From Ancylomarina sp. 16SWW S1-10-2 (GTDB lineage: Bacteria > Bacteroidota > Bacteroidia > Bacteroidales > Marinifilaceae), in the NCBI RefSeq assembly GCF_009669305.1, contig NZ_SADB01000006.1, positions 124,264 through 188,263 of the forward strand: a DNA stretch of 64,000 bases. The letters run 5' to 3'. The translations under genes were made by a program, and so were the position numbers. The notes under the pieces are model-generated. The model ran no database searches. It was given only the letters and a program-made list of their open reading frames with translations, and had not been told where the DNA came from. How positions within the stretch are numbered: position 1 is the stretch's first letter; each line of letters opens with the position of its first letter. Shown here piece by piece: positions 7,647 to 16,018 of this stretch.

Positions 7647-9014
7647 TTAGTCTATCTCTTTTCCATTTAAGTAACAGTGAGTGTACATATCTGTAGCTCC
7701 CTTAAAAGCTTCACCTGCGAAACACATCGACAGAGATTGTTGGAAGAAACGGTTCAATCTTTCATCCGATTCATCCGATTCAATCATAATACTTGAATGA
7801 GCCACATCAGCAAAGCCAGCCATTTCAATAGAATTTACATTTTCCTCTCTATAATCAATTTGTTGCTCAACGCGAAAATCAGTAAAGTCCAAATCCAACA
7901 TAGCACACACCAGTGTCATTTGTGATGTAAGGCATAATGCAGTTCCCGCTGTTACATATTCCAAAGATGTTGGAGCCATAGGAATTCCATCAGTTCCATT
8001 TATTTCGTCGGAATATACCTCCCAAGTTTCTGAGCCTGCACTATTAAAAGATACCGTAACTTTTTTTAGATAAGGTCTATCAGGATTTTCTGCCGATTCG
8101 GAGATGGCTAATATTTCAAACACCAAATTTGAGATATCATCCATTGACTGATCACCAATACCTTTAGCAACCTGTTCTATGTAGTTCGATTTTATTGCCC
8201 CATCAGTAATGTGACTTATTTTCAGTCCATCTACATAAGCTTCATCGGTAAGTGTTGTGCCAGGAGTCGCACGATAATTGTCCCAGTTTTTTCCATTCAC
8301 AATTAAAGAGGGTTTAATTGTTGTGGCATTTCTCAAACCTTCTCCTGCAGTCCACGAGTTTAAAGCAATTTCTTTCAAGTTTTGGATTGCTTCTTCCGAT
8401 TCACTGCTTTCGATAATGATGTTTGTATGAGTCTCATCTAAAAATCCTGCTCCCTTAGCCGACATCATATCATCCCAGTGAAATTTGTTCAAAACTTCCA
8501 CTTTTACATTGTCTAGCTTAATATTTAGAACTTTAGCTGCTCGAATAATCTGTGTATGCAAATTAGCAGCAATTCCACTTGTTAGATAACTAAGAGGTGA
8601 AGGACCAAAACTATTCACACCTTCCTCGAAACCCTCATCAGCAATCAATTGCCAACCTAAGTAGCCATTGGTACCATTGGGCTGCACCATGGCTTTTTTA
8701 AGCATTTTTGATTTTCCATTACGTACCATTTCTGTGATTACAGTAACATTACTGTTGTAATCATCATCTGTTGTTTTGGCAACAACTGGCTTAAAAGAGG
8801 TCGTTTGTGGCGCTATTTTATTTCTACCAATAGTCTGATATTCTTGATAATTATCATAGTTCGCTCCGCTCTTCATCATAAACGACACCATGTTTCTTTG
8901 CTCACTTGGCATTCTAAACCAAATAATAGCGGCTATTGAGGCTATTACAAGTAAAATGGCTAATATGGATACTGTAATCTTAGATTTACGACTCCGGTTT
9001 TTCTTTGTATTCAT
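7647..9014 (-). CDS. Membrane-anchored double OsmC-like domain protein
   Basis: 455 residues from the ATG at 9014. A longer frame opens only with TTG at 9068, and that codon lies inside the -7 box, which decides the start. After a basic start (KKNRSRKSK) one hydrophobic helix (about 13-33) anchors the protein, with no cleavage site seen. Two OsmC-like domains follow. The first keeps the PSPLSYLTSG fold motif but lacks both redox cysteines. The second has them, in TAGTALCLTSQ and SLSMCFAGEAF, about 70 residues apart as in OsmC/Ohr peroxidases. Active OsmC domains reduce organic hydroperoxides. It is a diverged paralogue of three neighbours and has a regulon promoter with the rdhA-type site. 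Substrate and reductant are unknown. Confidence 0.75.
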   Translation of the reverse strand: MNTKKNRSRKSKITVSILAILLVIASIAAIIWFRMPSEQRNMVSFMMKSGANYDNYQEYQTIGRNKIAPQTTSFKPVVAKTTDDDYNSNVTVITEMVRNGKSKMLKKAMVQPNGTNGYLGWQLIADEGFEEGVNSFGPSPLSYLTSGIAANLHTQIIRAAKVLNIKLDNVKVEVLNKFHWDDMMSAKGAGFLDETHTNIIIESSESEEAIQNLKEIALNSWTAGEGLRNATTIKPSLIVNGKNWDNYRATPGTTLTDEAYVDGLKISHITDGAIKSNYIEQVAKGIGDQSMDDISNLVFEILAISESAENPDRPYLKKVTVSFNSAGSETWEVYSDEINGTDGIPMAPTSLEYVTAGTALCLTSQMTLVCAMLDLDFTDFRVEQQIDYREENVNSIEMAGFADVAHSSIMIESDESDERLNRFFQQSLSMCFAGEAFKGATDMYTHCYLNGKEID

Positions 9015-9065
9015 TTTTATATTTTTTAAGATTTTTCTTGTTGAGTTCAATAATTTATTTCGAAA

Positions 9066-9131
9066 CAAAACTATCGATTAAGCTTGTAGTTAGTAGGTAA
9101 CTAATTCATGATAATCTGGTACTTTTCAACG
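9066..9131 (-). promoter_or_regulatory. Regulon promoter of the membrane-anchored OsmC-like gene
   Basis: The -7 box TAGTTTTG lies at 9073-9066. Half-sites ending in ACC lie at 9098-9096 (TAGTTACC) and 9120-9118 (CGTTGAAAAGTACC). The distal half is 45 nt from the -7 box, as at the other five promoters; the proximal half is shifted by one base. The distal 14-mer is identical to the one upstream of rdhA. Confidence 0.75.
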
Positions 9132-9145
9132 AAATTGAGTGCTAT

Positions 9146-9538
9146 TTATGAAATTTCTTTTTGTTGACTATTTTTATTTTGTTGGCTCCTTATTTTCAAA
9201 ACAACACGCACAAGAATAAACACAGCTACAATGCTTAGTACAATTGTTCTTTCGGAGATGGAATAACCAGCTGTTTCGCCCACAAAACCAGAAGTCCATG
9301 CAGCTAATTCGTTAATAACAAATTTAAGGATATAGCGAACTGCAAAAATCAAGGCAATAAGCACAGGAATTAAACTGTACTTTAATACAGGATATTTATC
9401 TATTATAGGAAACCTATCTTTTAGTAAACTGAAAGGAGCTGTAAATTTATTTGTGAAATTCTTATAAATCCACAATAACAAAGCTTTTCCTCTATCCAAT
9501 AGTGTTGTATAATTCATCTCTTGTATAATTTGGTTCAT
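9146..9538 (-). CDS. Small two-helix membrane protein, unrecognised
   Basis: 130 residues with two strongly hydrophobic helices (about 51-73 and 94-112), an amphipathic N-terminus and a polar C-terminus rich in Gln, Lys and Asn. I do not recognise a family. It has its own copy of the regulon promoter at 9633-9566 and ends about 80 bp before the anchored OsmC-like gene, which has a separate promoter. Its promoter is a near copy of those driving the two tandem OsmC-like genes, so it may be the membrane partner of those exported proteins. That role is inferred from regulation only. Confidence 0.6.
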   Translation of the reverse strand: MNQIIQEMNYTTLLDRGKALLLWIYKNFTNKFTAPFSLLKDRFPIIDKYPVLKYSLIPVLIALIFAVRYILKFVINELAAWTSGFVGETAGYSISERTIVLSIVAVFILVRVVLKIRSQQNKNSQQKEIS

Positions 9539-9565
9539 CTTTTAAACTCTTGAAATATTACATTA

Positions 9566-9633
9566 CAAAGATGTGATGAAAACTAAGCTAAGTAAAGGTT
9601 AATAAAAGAGTAGGAATGGTAAATGTGTAACCC
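9566..9633 (-). promoter_or_regulatory. Regulon promoter of the small membrane protein gene
   Basis: The minus strand has -7-like CATCTTTG at 9573-9566, half-sites TATTAACC (ending 9597) and ACATTTACC (ending 9618) exactly 21 nt apart, and a 23-nt gap to the -7 box. The distal half is preceded by GGTTAC. The block is nearly identical to those at 11092, 12617 and 16676. Confidence 0.75.
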
Positions 9634-9691
9634 AATGTTAATTTGTACATAAAGAGAGCTTTTTTGTTTAAACTCAGTAAGCTTCTTTAAA

Positions 9692-9729
9692 TAAAAAAAC
9701 CTACCTGAGACGATAATCTCAAATAGGTC
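9692..9729 (-). terminator. Terminator of the second tandem OsmC-like gene
   Basis: Stem ACCTACCTGAGA / TCTCAAATAGGT with loop CGATAA. Read on the minus strand it is followed by a run of seven T. The same hairpin is repeated at 11220 after the other tandem copy. Confidence 0.8.
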
Positions 9730-9757
9730 ATTTTAATGATAAATATTTGTTGGAATA

Positions 9758-11026
9758 CTATTTTACAAGCTTTCCATTCAAATAAATACTTGTTTCCATC
9801 TCAGTTTCTTGCACAATTCCCTCTCCAGCAAAACAACAACGAAGAGCTTGAACTGCAAACTGATTTGCTAATTCTTTATCTGCATCACTTTTAACCAAAA
9901 TTCGAGTTACTACATCAGTCATTTCGCCTGTCATTGTAGGTGTCATAAAATTACTTTCTCTGTAATTAAACTGGTGCTCAACAGCGAAATCATCAATTTT
10001 AATCCCCTTTTTTGCGAAATACATCATGTTCGGAGTCAATTGACTCATCAAACAAAACGATGTTCCTAAGGTAAAATATTCTCTTGATGTAGGTGCTGCA
10101 TTAATGCCTTCGTATCCACGACTATCGTCAGAATAAAGTTCCCAAGTTTCGTAGTGTGCGGTTAAAGATTTTGCTCTTAATTTGTGTAAATATGGACGCT
10201 TAGCATCGTGAGCCGATTCTGCAATACCCACTTCAGAGAATCTCATTTCTTTTGGAAAGTTGTTCATATCCATATCTAGGTCGGGCTTAACCTCAATTGT
10301 TTGTAATTTTAAAGCTGGAGTCGTATTGGTAATAGTACGACCATTATCAGTAGAAACTGGCGAAGGAATTTGTCCTGCTTGGGCTGCTTTTCCATCCCAA
10401 TGTTCACCATTAATTATATTTGCTGCATCAATTCCAGTTTTGTTAGCCAAAGATTCGCCAATAGACCAAGCTCTAACTGCCATTTTCTTTAATTCTTTAA
10501 TTTTTTCGGCTGGTTCATTACTTTTTACAACGATATTAGTAACCACTTTATCGGTATAACCCGACCAGTTATCGGTCATAATATCATCCCATCTAAAAAA
10601 GAATTCTGTTTCAACTTTTACATTTTCAACATTCAATCCCATTATTTGTATACTTCTTTCCACTTGGGTTAGTAAGTCTGAAGCAGCTCCTGCAGTAAAA
10701 TAAGTTAACGGGTTTGGTGCACTTTGTGGATGACCAGCTTCGTCACTTGTCATTTGCCACGCACTTAAATTAACTTCTCCTACAGTTTTTACTACACCTT
10801 TTTTTAGAAAAGGTTTTTCTTGGTTCAAAATTCTTTTAGCAGAAGTCACAACATTTTCGTTAATAGCACCATTTACAGGTGTTGCTTTTGTAGGATAAAA
10901 TGTTGTAGGTTGGTTAAAATTATCAACTCTTTTAACTACAGAATACTTCTCTTGAGCACTTACTCCTGTACTAATAAATAATGACATGAATAATGCTACA
11001 ATACTTACATTTCTCTTTGTTTTCAT
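9758..11026 (-). CDS. Exported double OsmC-like domain protein, tandem copy B
   Basis: 422 residues with a cleavable signal peptide (hydrophobic 9-22, cut near GVSA/QE). OsmC-like domain 1 spans about 75-205, with the fold motif SAPNPLTYFTAGAASDLL but no redox cysteine: Ala or Ser at the first site and Trp near 187 at the second. Domain 2 (about 280-422) carries C325 in GTSFCLMSQL and C397/C398 in LRCCFAGEG, 72 residues apart as in OsmC peroxidases. It should act in the periplasm on organic hydroperoxides or related thiol-reactive compounds, with domain 1 structural. It has its own regulon promoter and terminator. It equals copy A in length and is offset from it by exactly 1526 bp, so the pair arose by tandem duplication. 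Confidence 0.78.
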   Translation of the reverse strand: MKTKRNVSIVALFMSLFISTGVSAQEKYSVVKRVDNFNQPTTFYPTKATPVNGAINENVVTSAKRILNQEKPFLKKGVVKTVGEVNLSAWQMTSDEAGHPQSAPNPLTYFTAGAASDLLTQVERSIQIMGLNVENVKVETEFFFRWDDIMTDNWSGYTDKVVTNIVVKSNEPAEKIKELKKMAVRAWSIGESLANKTGIDAANIINGEHWDGKAAQAGQIPSPVSTDNGRTITNTTPALKLQTIEVKPDLDMDMNNFPKEMRFSEVGIAESAHDAKRPYLHKLRAKSLTAHYETWELYSDDSRGYEGINAAPTSREYFTLGTSFCLMSQLTPNMMYFAKKGIKIDDFAVEHQFNYRESNFMTPTMTGEMTDVVTRILVKSDADKELANQFAVQALRCCFAGEGIVQETEMETSIYLNGKLVK

Positions 11027-11091
11027 CTTTGAGTATTTTAAATTAATATATTATTTTTATTCGTCTTAATAACTGTTGAAATATTACACTA

Positions 11092-11159
11092 CAAAGATGT
11101 GGCAAAAACAAGGTTGTTAAAAGGTTAATAAAAGAGACTAAATGGTAAATGTGTAACCC
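11092..11159 (-). promoter_or_regulatory. Regulon promoter of tandem OsmC-like copy B
   Basis: -7-like CATCTTTG at 11099-11092, half-sites TATTAACC (ending 11123) and ACATTTACC (ending 11144), 21 nt apart and 23 nt from the -7 box, preceded by GGTTAC. Conservation through the half-sites exceeds that of the spacer, which supports protein binding rather than recent duplication alone. Confidence 0.75.
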
Positions 11160-11219
11160 AATGTTGATTTGTACATAAAGAGAGCAATTTTATTTAAACT
11201 CAGTAAGCTTCTTTAAATA

Positions 11220-11260
11220 AAAAAACCTACCTGAGACGATAATCTCAAATAGGTCTTTTT
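11220..11260 (-). terminator. Terminator of the first tandem OsmC-like gene
   Basis: Same hairpin as at 9692: ACCTACCTGAGA / TCTCAAATAGGT with loop CGATAA, T-rich on the minus-strand exit side. It was copied along with the gene. Confidence 0.8.
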
Positions 11261-11283
11261 AATGATAAATATTTGTTGGAATA

Positions 11284-12552
11284 CTATTTTATAAGCTTTC
11301 CATTCAAATAAATACTTGTCTCCATAGGAGTTTCGTTCACAATACCATCACCTGCAAAACAGCAACGTAACGACTGAACTGCAAACTGATTTGCCAATTC
11401 TTTAGCCGCAGCACTTTTAACAATAATTCGGGTTACCACATCTGTCATTTCACCTGTCATTGCTGGTGTCATAAAATTATTTTCGCGATAATTAAACTGG
11501 TGCTCAACTCCGAAATCATCAATTTTAACGCCTTTTTTAGCAAAATACTTGAAGTTAGCAGCAAGTTGACTCATTAGGCAAAAGGAAGTTCCTAAGGTAA
11601 AATATTCTCTTGATGTAGGTGCTGCATTTATGCCTTCATAACCACGACTATCATCAGAGTAAAGTTCCCAAGTTTCGTAGTGTGTGGTTAAAGATTTTGC
11701 TCTTAATTTATGCAAATATGGACGTTTAGCATCATGAGCCGATTCTGCAATTCCTACTTCTGAGAAAATCAAGTCATTTGAAAGATCATTCATATTTAAA
11801 TTAGCGTCTTCTTTTACAACTATTGTCTCTAATTTTAAAGGAGCAGTTGTATTTGTAATTGTGCGACCATTATCGGTAGAAACCGGAGAAGAAATTTGTC
11901 CTGCCTGAGGAGCTTTTCCATCCCAATCATCACCATTAATTATATTCGCCTTGTCAATTGGAGTTTTGTTTTCTAAAGATTCACCAATTGCCCAAGCTCT
12001 AACAGCCATTTTCTTTAATTCTTTAATCTTTTCGACTGATTCATTACTTTTAATAACAATATTGGTAACCACTTTATCGGTATAACCCGACCAATCATCG
12101 GTCATAATATCACTCCATCTGTAGAAAAATTCTGTTTCTACTTTTACATCTTTAACGTCTAAACCCATTATTTGTATACTTCTTTCTACCTGAGTTAATA
12201 GGTCTGAAGCTGCTCCTGCCGTAAAATAAGTTAGAGGATTTGGTGCACTCTGAGGGTTACCCCCTTCGTCACTTGTCATTTGCCACGCGCTAAGCTTATC
12301 TTCGCCTACAGTTTTTACCACACCTTTTTTTAGGAAAGGCTTTTCATTATTCAAAATTATTTTTGCAGAAGTCACAACATTTTCATTAATAGCACCATTT
12401 ACGGGTGTTGCTTTTGTAGGATAAAATGTTGTAGGTTGGTTAAAATTATCAACTCTTTTAACTACAGAATACTTCTCTTGAGCACTTACTCCTGTACTAA
12501 TAAATAATGACATAAATAGTGCCACTAGGCTTACATTTCTCTTTGTTTTCAT
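11284..12552 (-). CDS. Exported double OsmC-like domain protein, tandem copy A
   Basis: 422 residues, closely similar to copy B throughout, with the same signal peptide ending GVSAQE. Domain 1 lacks both redox cysteines (TAGAASDLL; VRAWAIG). Domain 2 has GTSFCLMSQL and LRCCFAGDG. Differences cluster in the linker between domains (about 215-265) and in a few surface positions, so both copies appear to be under constraint and functional. It has its own regulon promoter and its own terminator. The likely role is periplasmic hydroperoxide or electrophile reduction, inferred from the OsmC fold. No experimentally known double-domain OsmC of this layout comes to mind. Confidence 0.78.
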   Translation of the reverse strand: MKTKRNVSLVALFMSLFISTGVSAQEKYSVVKRVDNFNQPTTFYPTKATPVNGAINENVVTSAKIILNNEKPFLKKGVVKTVGEDKLSAWQMTSDEGGNPQSAPNPLTYFTAGAASDLLTQVERSIQIMGLDVKDVKVETEFFYRWSDIMTDDWSGYTDKVVTNIVIKSNESVEKIKELKKMAVRAWAIGESLENKTPIDKANIINGDDWDGKAPQAGQISSPVSTDNGRTITNTTAPLKLETIVVKEDANLNMNDLSNDLIFSEVGIAESAHDAKRPYLHKLRAKSLTTHYETWELYSDDSRGYEGINAAPTSREYFTLGTSFCLMSQLAANFKYFAKKGVKIDDFGVEHQFNYRENNFMTPAMTGEMTDVVTRIIVKSAAAKELANQFAVQSLRCCFAGDGIVNETPMETSIYLNGKLIK

Positions 12553-12616
12553 CTTTGAGTATTTTAAATTAATATGTTATTTTATTCGTCTTAATAACTG
12601 TTGAAATATTACATTA

Positions 12617-12684
12617 CAAAGATGCGGTGAAAACACACCTAAGGAAAGGTTAATAAAAGAGAAGGAATGGTAAATGTGTAACCT
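12617..12684 (-). promoter_or_regulatory. Regulon promoter of tandem OsmC-like copy A
   Basis: -7-like CATCTTTG at 12624-12617, half-sites TATTAACC (ending 12648) and ACATTTACC (ending 12669), 21 nt apart and 23 nt from the -7 box, preceded by GGTTAC. Confidence 0.75.
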
Positions 12685-12799
12685 AAGGTGATTTTTCGTA
12701 TTGTATCCTGCTTAAAATGAGTATTGGCTAGGTGTATTTTTATGATGTTGAAGAAAGAGGGAAAGGTTTAAGATAAAAAAATGAATTAATCAAGGAAAT

Positions 12800-12884
12800 G
12801 TCCTGAAAGGACTAAATATGAGTAACCGTGTGTGAAGCACATGGTATTACGATTGGTTTAATTTCAGCCCTGAAAGGGTTGAAC
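12800..12884. repeat. Left REP-like repeat flanking the transposase
   Basis: Contains the small hairpin GTCCTGAAAGGAC, then ATATGAGTAACCGTG with an internal GTG/CAC hairpin, and ends at AGCCCTGAAAGGGTTGAAC. The reverse complement of the right flank (13411-13496) matches this order imperfectly, so the two form long inverted repeats around the transposase gene. Confidence 0.7.
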
Positions 12885-12951
12885 AAAAACCAATGAAATC
12901 TGAAAAATTTAAATTAATTTAGAAAGCCTTAAACAAATAAAGATTAATTAC

Positions 12952-13401
12952 ATGTCAAGCTATCGCCAAATAATCTATCAAATTATTTTTCGTACCAAGC
13001 ACAGTCAAAAAACATTAAGTTTAAAGGAAAATGAAAGACTTTTTAAATATATATGGGGTGGAATAAAAAACAAGAATTGCCATTTATACAGAATTAATGG
13101 AATGGAAGAGCATATTCATATTTTGACTGACCTACACCCGAGTATTGCTTTAGCAGATTTTGTTAGAGATATTAAAACCGCTTCATCTATTTGGCTTAAA
13201 GAGTCTGATTATTTCCCACATTTTATTGGCTGGGCAGATGGATATGCTGCACTAACTTATTCTTATTGGGACAAGAACAAACTAATTAGCTACGTTAAAA
13301 ATCAGCAAGAACATCACAAAAAAGAAACGTTTGAAGAGGAATATCGAAGACTTTTAGAAGAACACAGTATTATAATTGATGAACGGTACTTCCTGAAATA
13401 G
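12952..13401 (+). mobile_element. REP-associated tyrosine transposase (IS200/IS605-type Y1)
   Basis: A 149-residue coding region for a Y1 transposase. The metal-binding HUH pair is EHIHIL (H54, H56) and the probable nucleophile is Tyr114 in LISYVKNQQEHHKKETF. Size and motifs match single-domain Tnp enzymes associated with REP sequences, which cut and join single-stranded hairpins. It is the only plus-strand gene in the island and lies between inverted REP-like repeats, as expected for a RAYT element. It appears intact. It sits between the tandem OsmC-like genes and the AhpD-OsmC fusion, so it may mark an insertion into a once continuous cluster. Confidence 0.88.
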
Positions 13402-13410
13402 AAAGACCAT

Positions 13411-13496
13411 GTTCAACCCCTTTCGGGGCTGTTTAGTCTCTGTTTTACCACCACTGGTTTTACCCGTGGTTATTCATGTTTAGTCCTTTCAGGACT
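13411..13496. repeat. Right REP-like repeat flanking the transposase
   Basis: Inverted relative to the left repeat: GTTCAACCCCTTTCGGGGCT, then ACCACTGGTTTTACCCGTGG, ending TTTAGTCCTTTCAGGACTT. It can form three small hairpins. Divergence from the left copy shows that the pair is not recent. Confidence 0.7.
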
Positions 13497-13570
13497 TCTT
13501 TGGTGTTAGTTTTAAAATATTTAGCCAACTCTCATTTTTTTGATACAATCTATTTATAAAATAATCGATT

Positions 13571-13632
13571 AAAAGCCACAAACAAAACTTCACTGTGCAT
13601 TATTCATCAGCTTAGTTTCACTTGTGGCTTTA
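13571..13632 (-). terminator. Hairpin terminator of the AhpD-OsmC transcription unit
   Basis: AAAGCCACAA at 13572 pairs with TTGTGGCTTT at 13622 across a long AT-rich loop. Read on the minus strand, the stem ends in a short T-rich stretch (TTTTAATC). It lies just after the gene ending at 13669. Confidence 0.55.
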
Positions 13633-13668
13633 TTCCATTCAATAAGAGGAGAACCCAATTAAATGTAA

Positions 13669-13932
13669 TTACCTCCCCTTTCCAGCTCCTTTTAATCCTT
13701 TCATAAAATCTTTAAAATGAGGCATCAAATTTTTGAATAAAGGATTCGATTTTTGCTTCATCATAACACTTGTAAATAGTTTTAATCCAAGGCCAAAGGC
13801 TTCCGCATCGTTCCCGAAATCGGGATGTGTTTTTAGTTTTTCAACAATCTCAAGAATATCTTCGTGACTTTCGGCTTCAAAAGCAAGTGTATTTTCCCCT
13901 GTAAGTTCTTCTACTGTTATTTTATATTTCAT
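13669..13932 (-). CDS. DUF3861-like small protein
   Basis: 87 residues. The pattern MKYKITVEELTGENTLAFEA at the start, then a helix ending KLKTHPDFG and the C-terminal NPLFKNLMPHFKDFMKGLK, resembles the DUF3861 family, whose function is unknown. It starts 40 bp after the AhpD-OsmC fusion on the same strand, so the two are probably co-transcribed, and a hairpin follows. No signal peptide, so cytoplasmic. Confidence 0.6.
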   Translation of the reverse strand: MKYKITVEELTGENTLAFEAESHEDILEIVEKLKTHPDFGNDAEAFGLGLKLFTSVMMKQKSNPLFKNLMPHFKDFMKGLKGAGKGR

Positions 13933-13971
13933 CGGCTAAAATTTAGATAAGAGACACCCAATAGCTTACTA

Positions 13972-15888
13972 TTACTCAATAAGTTTTCCATTTTTATAGA
14001 TACCAACTTCCGTTGGAGTTTCCATTGAAACAGCATCTCCAGCGAAACAAGTACCAAGTGCATGAATAGCATAATCGCTCATAACTTTCTCGCTGGCATT
14101 ACTCTTTATCAGTATTCTTGTGATAACATTATCTACATGACCTGTCGCTGATGGAGTCATATAATTATCTACCTGATAGTTGAATTGGTGTTCTGCACGA
14201 TAGTCATTGATTTCAATACCTTGATGTTTTAATACCTCTGACCAGCCAGTTAATTGACTCATCAGGCACAAACTAGTACCTGCAGTAAAATAATCGCCTG
14301 AAGTTGGAGCTTTATCTAGACCTTCATATCCACGACTATCATCGGCATAAATATCCCAAGCTGCATAATTTTCCTGGATAGCTTTGATTTTGATTTTATG
14401 CAAATAAGGTCTTTGAACATCATTGGCCGACTCAGAAATACTTACAACTTCGAAAATAAAAGGATTCGTAAATTTCTCCATGCTAACATCTGTTCCAAGC
14501 TTAAAACTTTCTGGTTTTGGATTGTTTCCCTTTGAGGTAATCATCAAATCGTTATCATACGATTCATCCCCTATAACTTTACCTAAGCTTGCAGATTCAG
14601 TTTCCCAAATTTTAGTATTGTATTCAAATTGCGCATCTACAGGAGTTGGATTTGATATACATTCACCAACAGCCCAAGCCTGAACCGCCATTTTTTTAAG
14701 CTCTGCAATTTTTTCTGCAGGTTCGTCACTTTCAATAAGAATATTGGCAACAAGTTTATCGGTATACCCAAGCCACTTAGGTGTGAAAGGGTCATCATAT
14801 CTAAAAAACACTTTTGCTTCAACTTTTGCACTGGCAACATCTAAATCCATAACTTTTATAGCCTGTTCCACGCTTGTTAACAAACTGGAAGAGATACCAG
14901 CTACCATATAACTCAATGGGTTTGGTGCTGATTGCTCATAAGTATGGCCACCTTCGTCACATAAAAACTCCCATGGACTAAAGCCTTTTTCGCCTAAAGC
15001 TTGAACGCTAACTTTTTTTAGCATGATTGTTTCATCATTTAAAACTCTAGATGAAGCAGTCGTTACACTTTGAATATAAGCACCATTTACAGGTGTTGCT
15101 TTTGTTGGCTGAAACCCCGCTGGTCTTGGGCTCATATCTAATCTCGACATGACGCTATAATCAGCTGAATCTTCATTGTTCTGCGCATAAGATGTTCCTG
15201 TACCAAGCAAGAGTGCAAGTAACAAAGTCATCACACTCGCAGTATTTTTCGTTTTCATTTTTGTTTGTTTTTTAGTAAACATATTTTTATTGCTAAATAA
15301 TTTTTCAAACCAAACCTGAACAATTGCAGCAGGAAACAGAACAAGAATTCCTAAGGCAATACCAAGCTCATTGCTAAATTTGCTGTCTTTCATTTTTTCA
15401 CCTTTAAACCTACTAAGCATAGCATCTAATGAAATACCGTGAATATTGGCAGCCATAATAATTCTAATCATAGCCATAATATCAACTGCTTTATGCTCTC
15501 CATAATGATTTACAAAATTTTCATAGGTTTCCTTGTCAGGATTTCCGTCGGTATCCGCATAATGTTGAGCAAACAGCAGAGCTACAGATTCGTCCTTACC
15601 TCCTTCACCTAATTCTCCATTGAGCATCATATTTATTTCATCTTCGGAAGCTCCTGCGTCAATTGCATTCTTGGTATGTACATAATTGCAATATCTACAG
15701 CCATTTACTTGTGTTACGGCAAGCATAATTTTCTCGCTGAAAGCTTTACTAACATTGCCGTTTTTTCTTGCTTTTCGTAAATCCGAAAAGCTTGCAATTG
15801 CTATTTTTAAATGCTTATAGAAAGCTGATGGTGTAAATATTCTAGCTTTTAATTGGCTTTGTCGAGCTAAAGGTTCTTTTGTTTTCAT
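13972..15888 (-). CDS. AhpD-like domain fused to an exported double OsmC-like protein
   Basis: 638 residues from the ATG at 15888; another ATG lies 36 nt upstream. Residues about 30-165 are a carboxymuconolactone decarboxylase/AhpD-like domain with the redox motif GCRYCNYVH. A membrane helix follows (ELGIALGILVLFPAAIVQVW), then a second start-like segment, MKTKNTASVMTLLLALLLG, ending in a signal cleavage-like TSYAQN. After it come two OsmC-like domains, cysteines again only in the second (GTSLCLMSQL and LGTCFAGDA). The OsmC part from the internal ATG at 15258 is 428 residues, close to the 422 of its paralogues. It may be a true fusion, or two genes joined in frame, with the second also translated from 15258. 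AhpD proteins supply thiol electrons to peroxidases, so the pairing makes biochemical sense. Confidence 0.7.
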   Translation of the reverse strand: MKTKEPLARQSQLKARIFTPSAFYKHLKIAIASFSDLRKARKNGNVSKAFSEKIMLAVTQVNGCRYCNYVHTKNAIDAGASEDEINMMLNGELGEGGKDESVALLFAQHYADTDGNPDKETYENFVNHYGEHKAVDIMAMIRIIMAANIHGISLDAMLSRFKGEKMKDSKFSNELGIALGILVLFPAAIVQVWFEKLFSNKNMFTKKQTKMKTKNTASVMTLLLALLLGTGTSYAQNNEDSADYSVMSRLDMSPRPAGFQPTKATPVNGAYIQSVTTASSRVLNDETIMLKKVSVQALGEKGFSPWEFLCDEGGHTYEQSAPNPLSYMVAGISSSLLTSVEQAIKVMDLDVASAKVEAKVFFRYDDPFTPKWLGYTDKLVANILIESDEPAEKIAELKKMAVQAWAVGECISNPTPVDAQFEYNTKIWETESASLGKVIGDESYDNDLMITSKGNNPKPESFKLGTDVSMEKFTNPFIFEVVSISESANDVQRPYLHKIKIKAIQENYAAWDIYADDSRGYEGLDKAPTSGDYFTAGTSLCLMSQLTGWSEVLKHQGIEINDYRAEHQFNYQVDNYMTPSATGHVDNVITRILIKSNASEKVMSDYAIHALGTCFAGDAVSMETPTEVGIYKNGKLIE

Positions 15889-16018
15889 AGCACATATAGT
15901 TTTATAAAAATTCGCAATAAGCATTTAATGCTTACTACTAAAGTTGGATATTTTTAAAAATTTGAGCGATAAGGTTCAAAACTTGTAAAACGAATAAATT
16001 GGATTTTAAGGATAGGTT

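Noticed and set aside
15942-16017. A seventh regulon promoter upstream of the AhpD-OsmC gene
   Set aside because: Two GGT/ACC words are present but 42 nt apart, and no TAnnTTTG box stands at the required distance.
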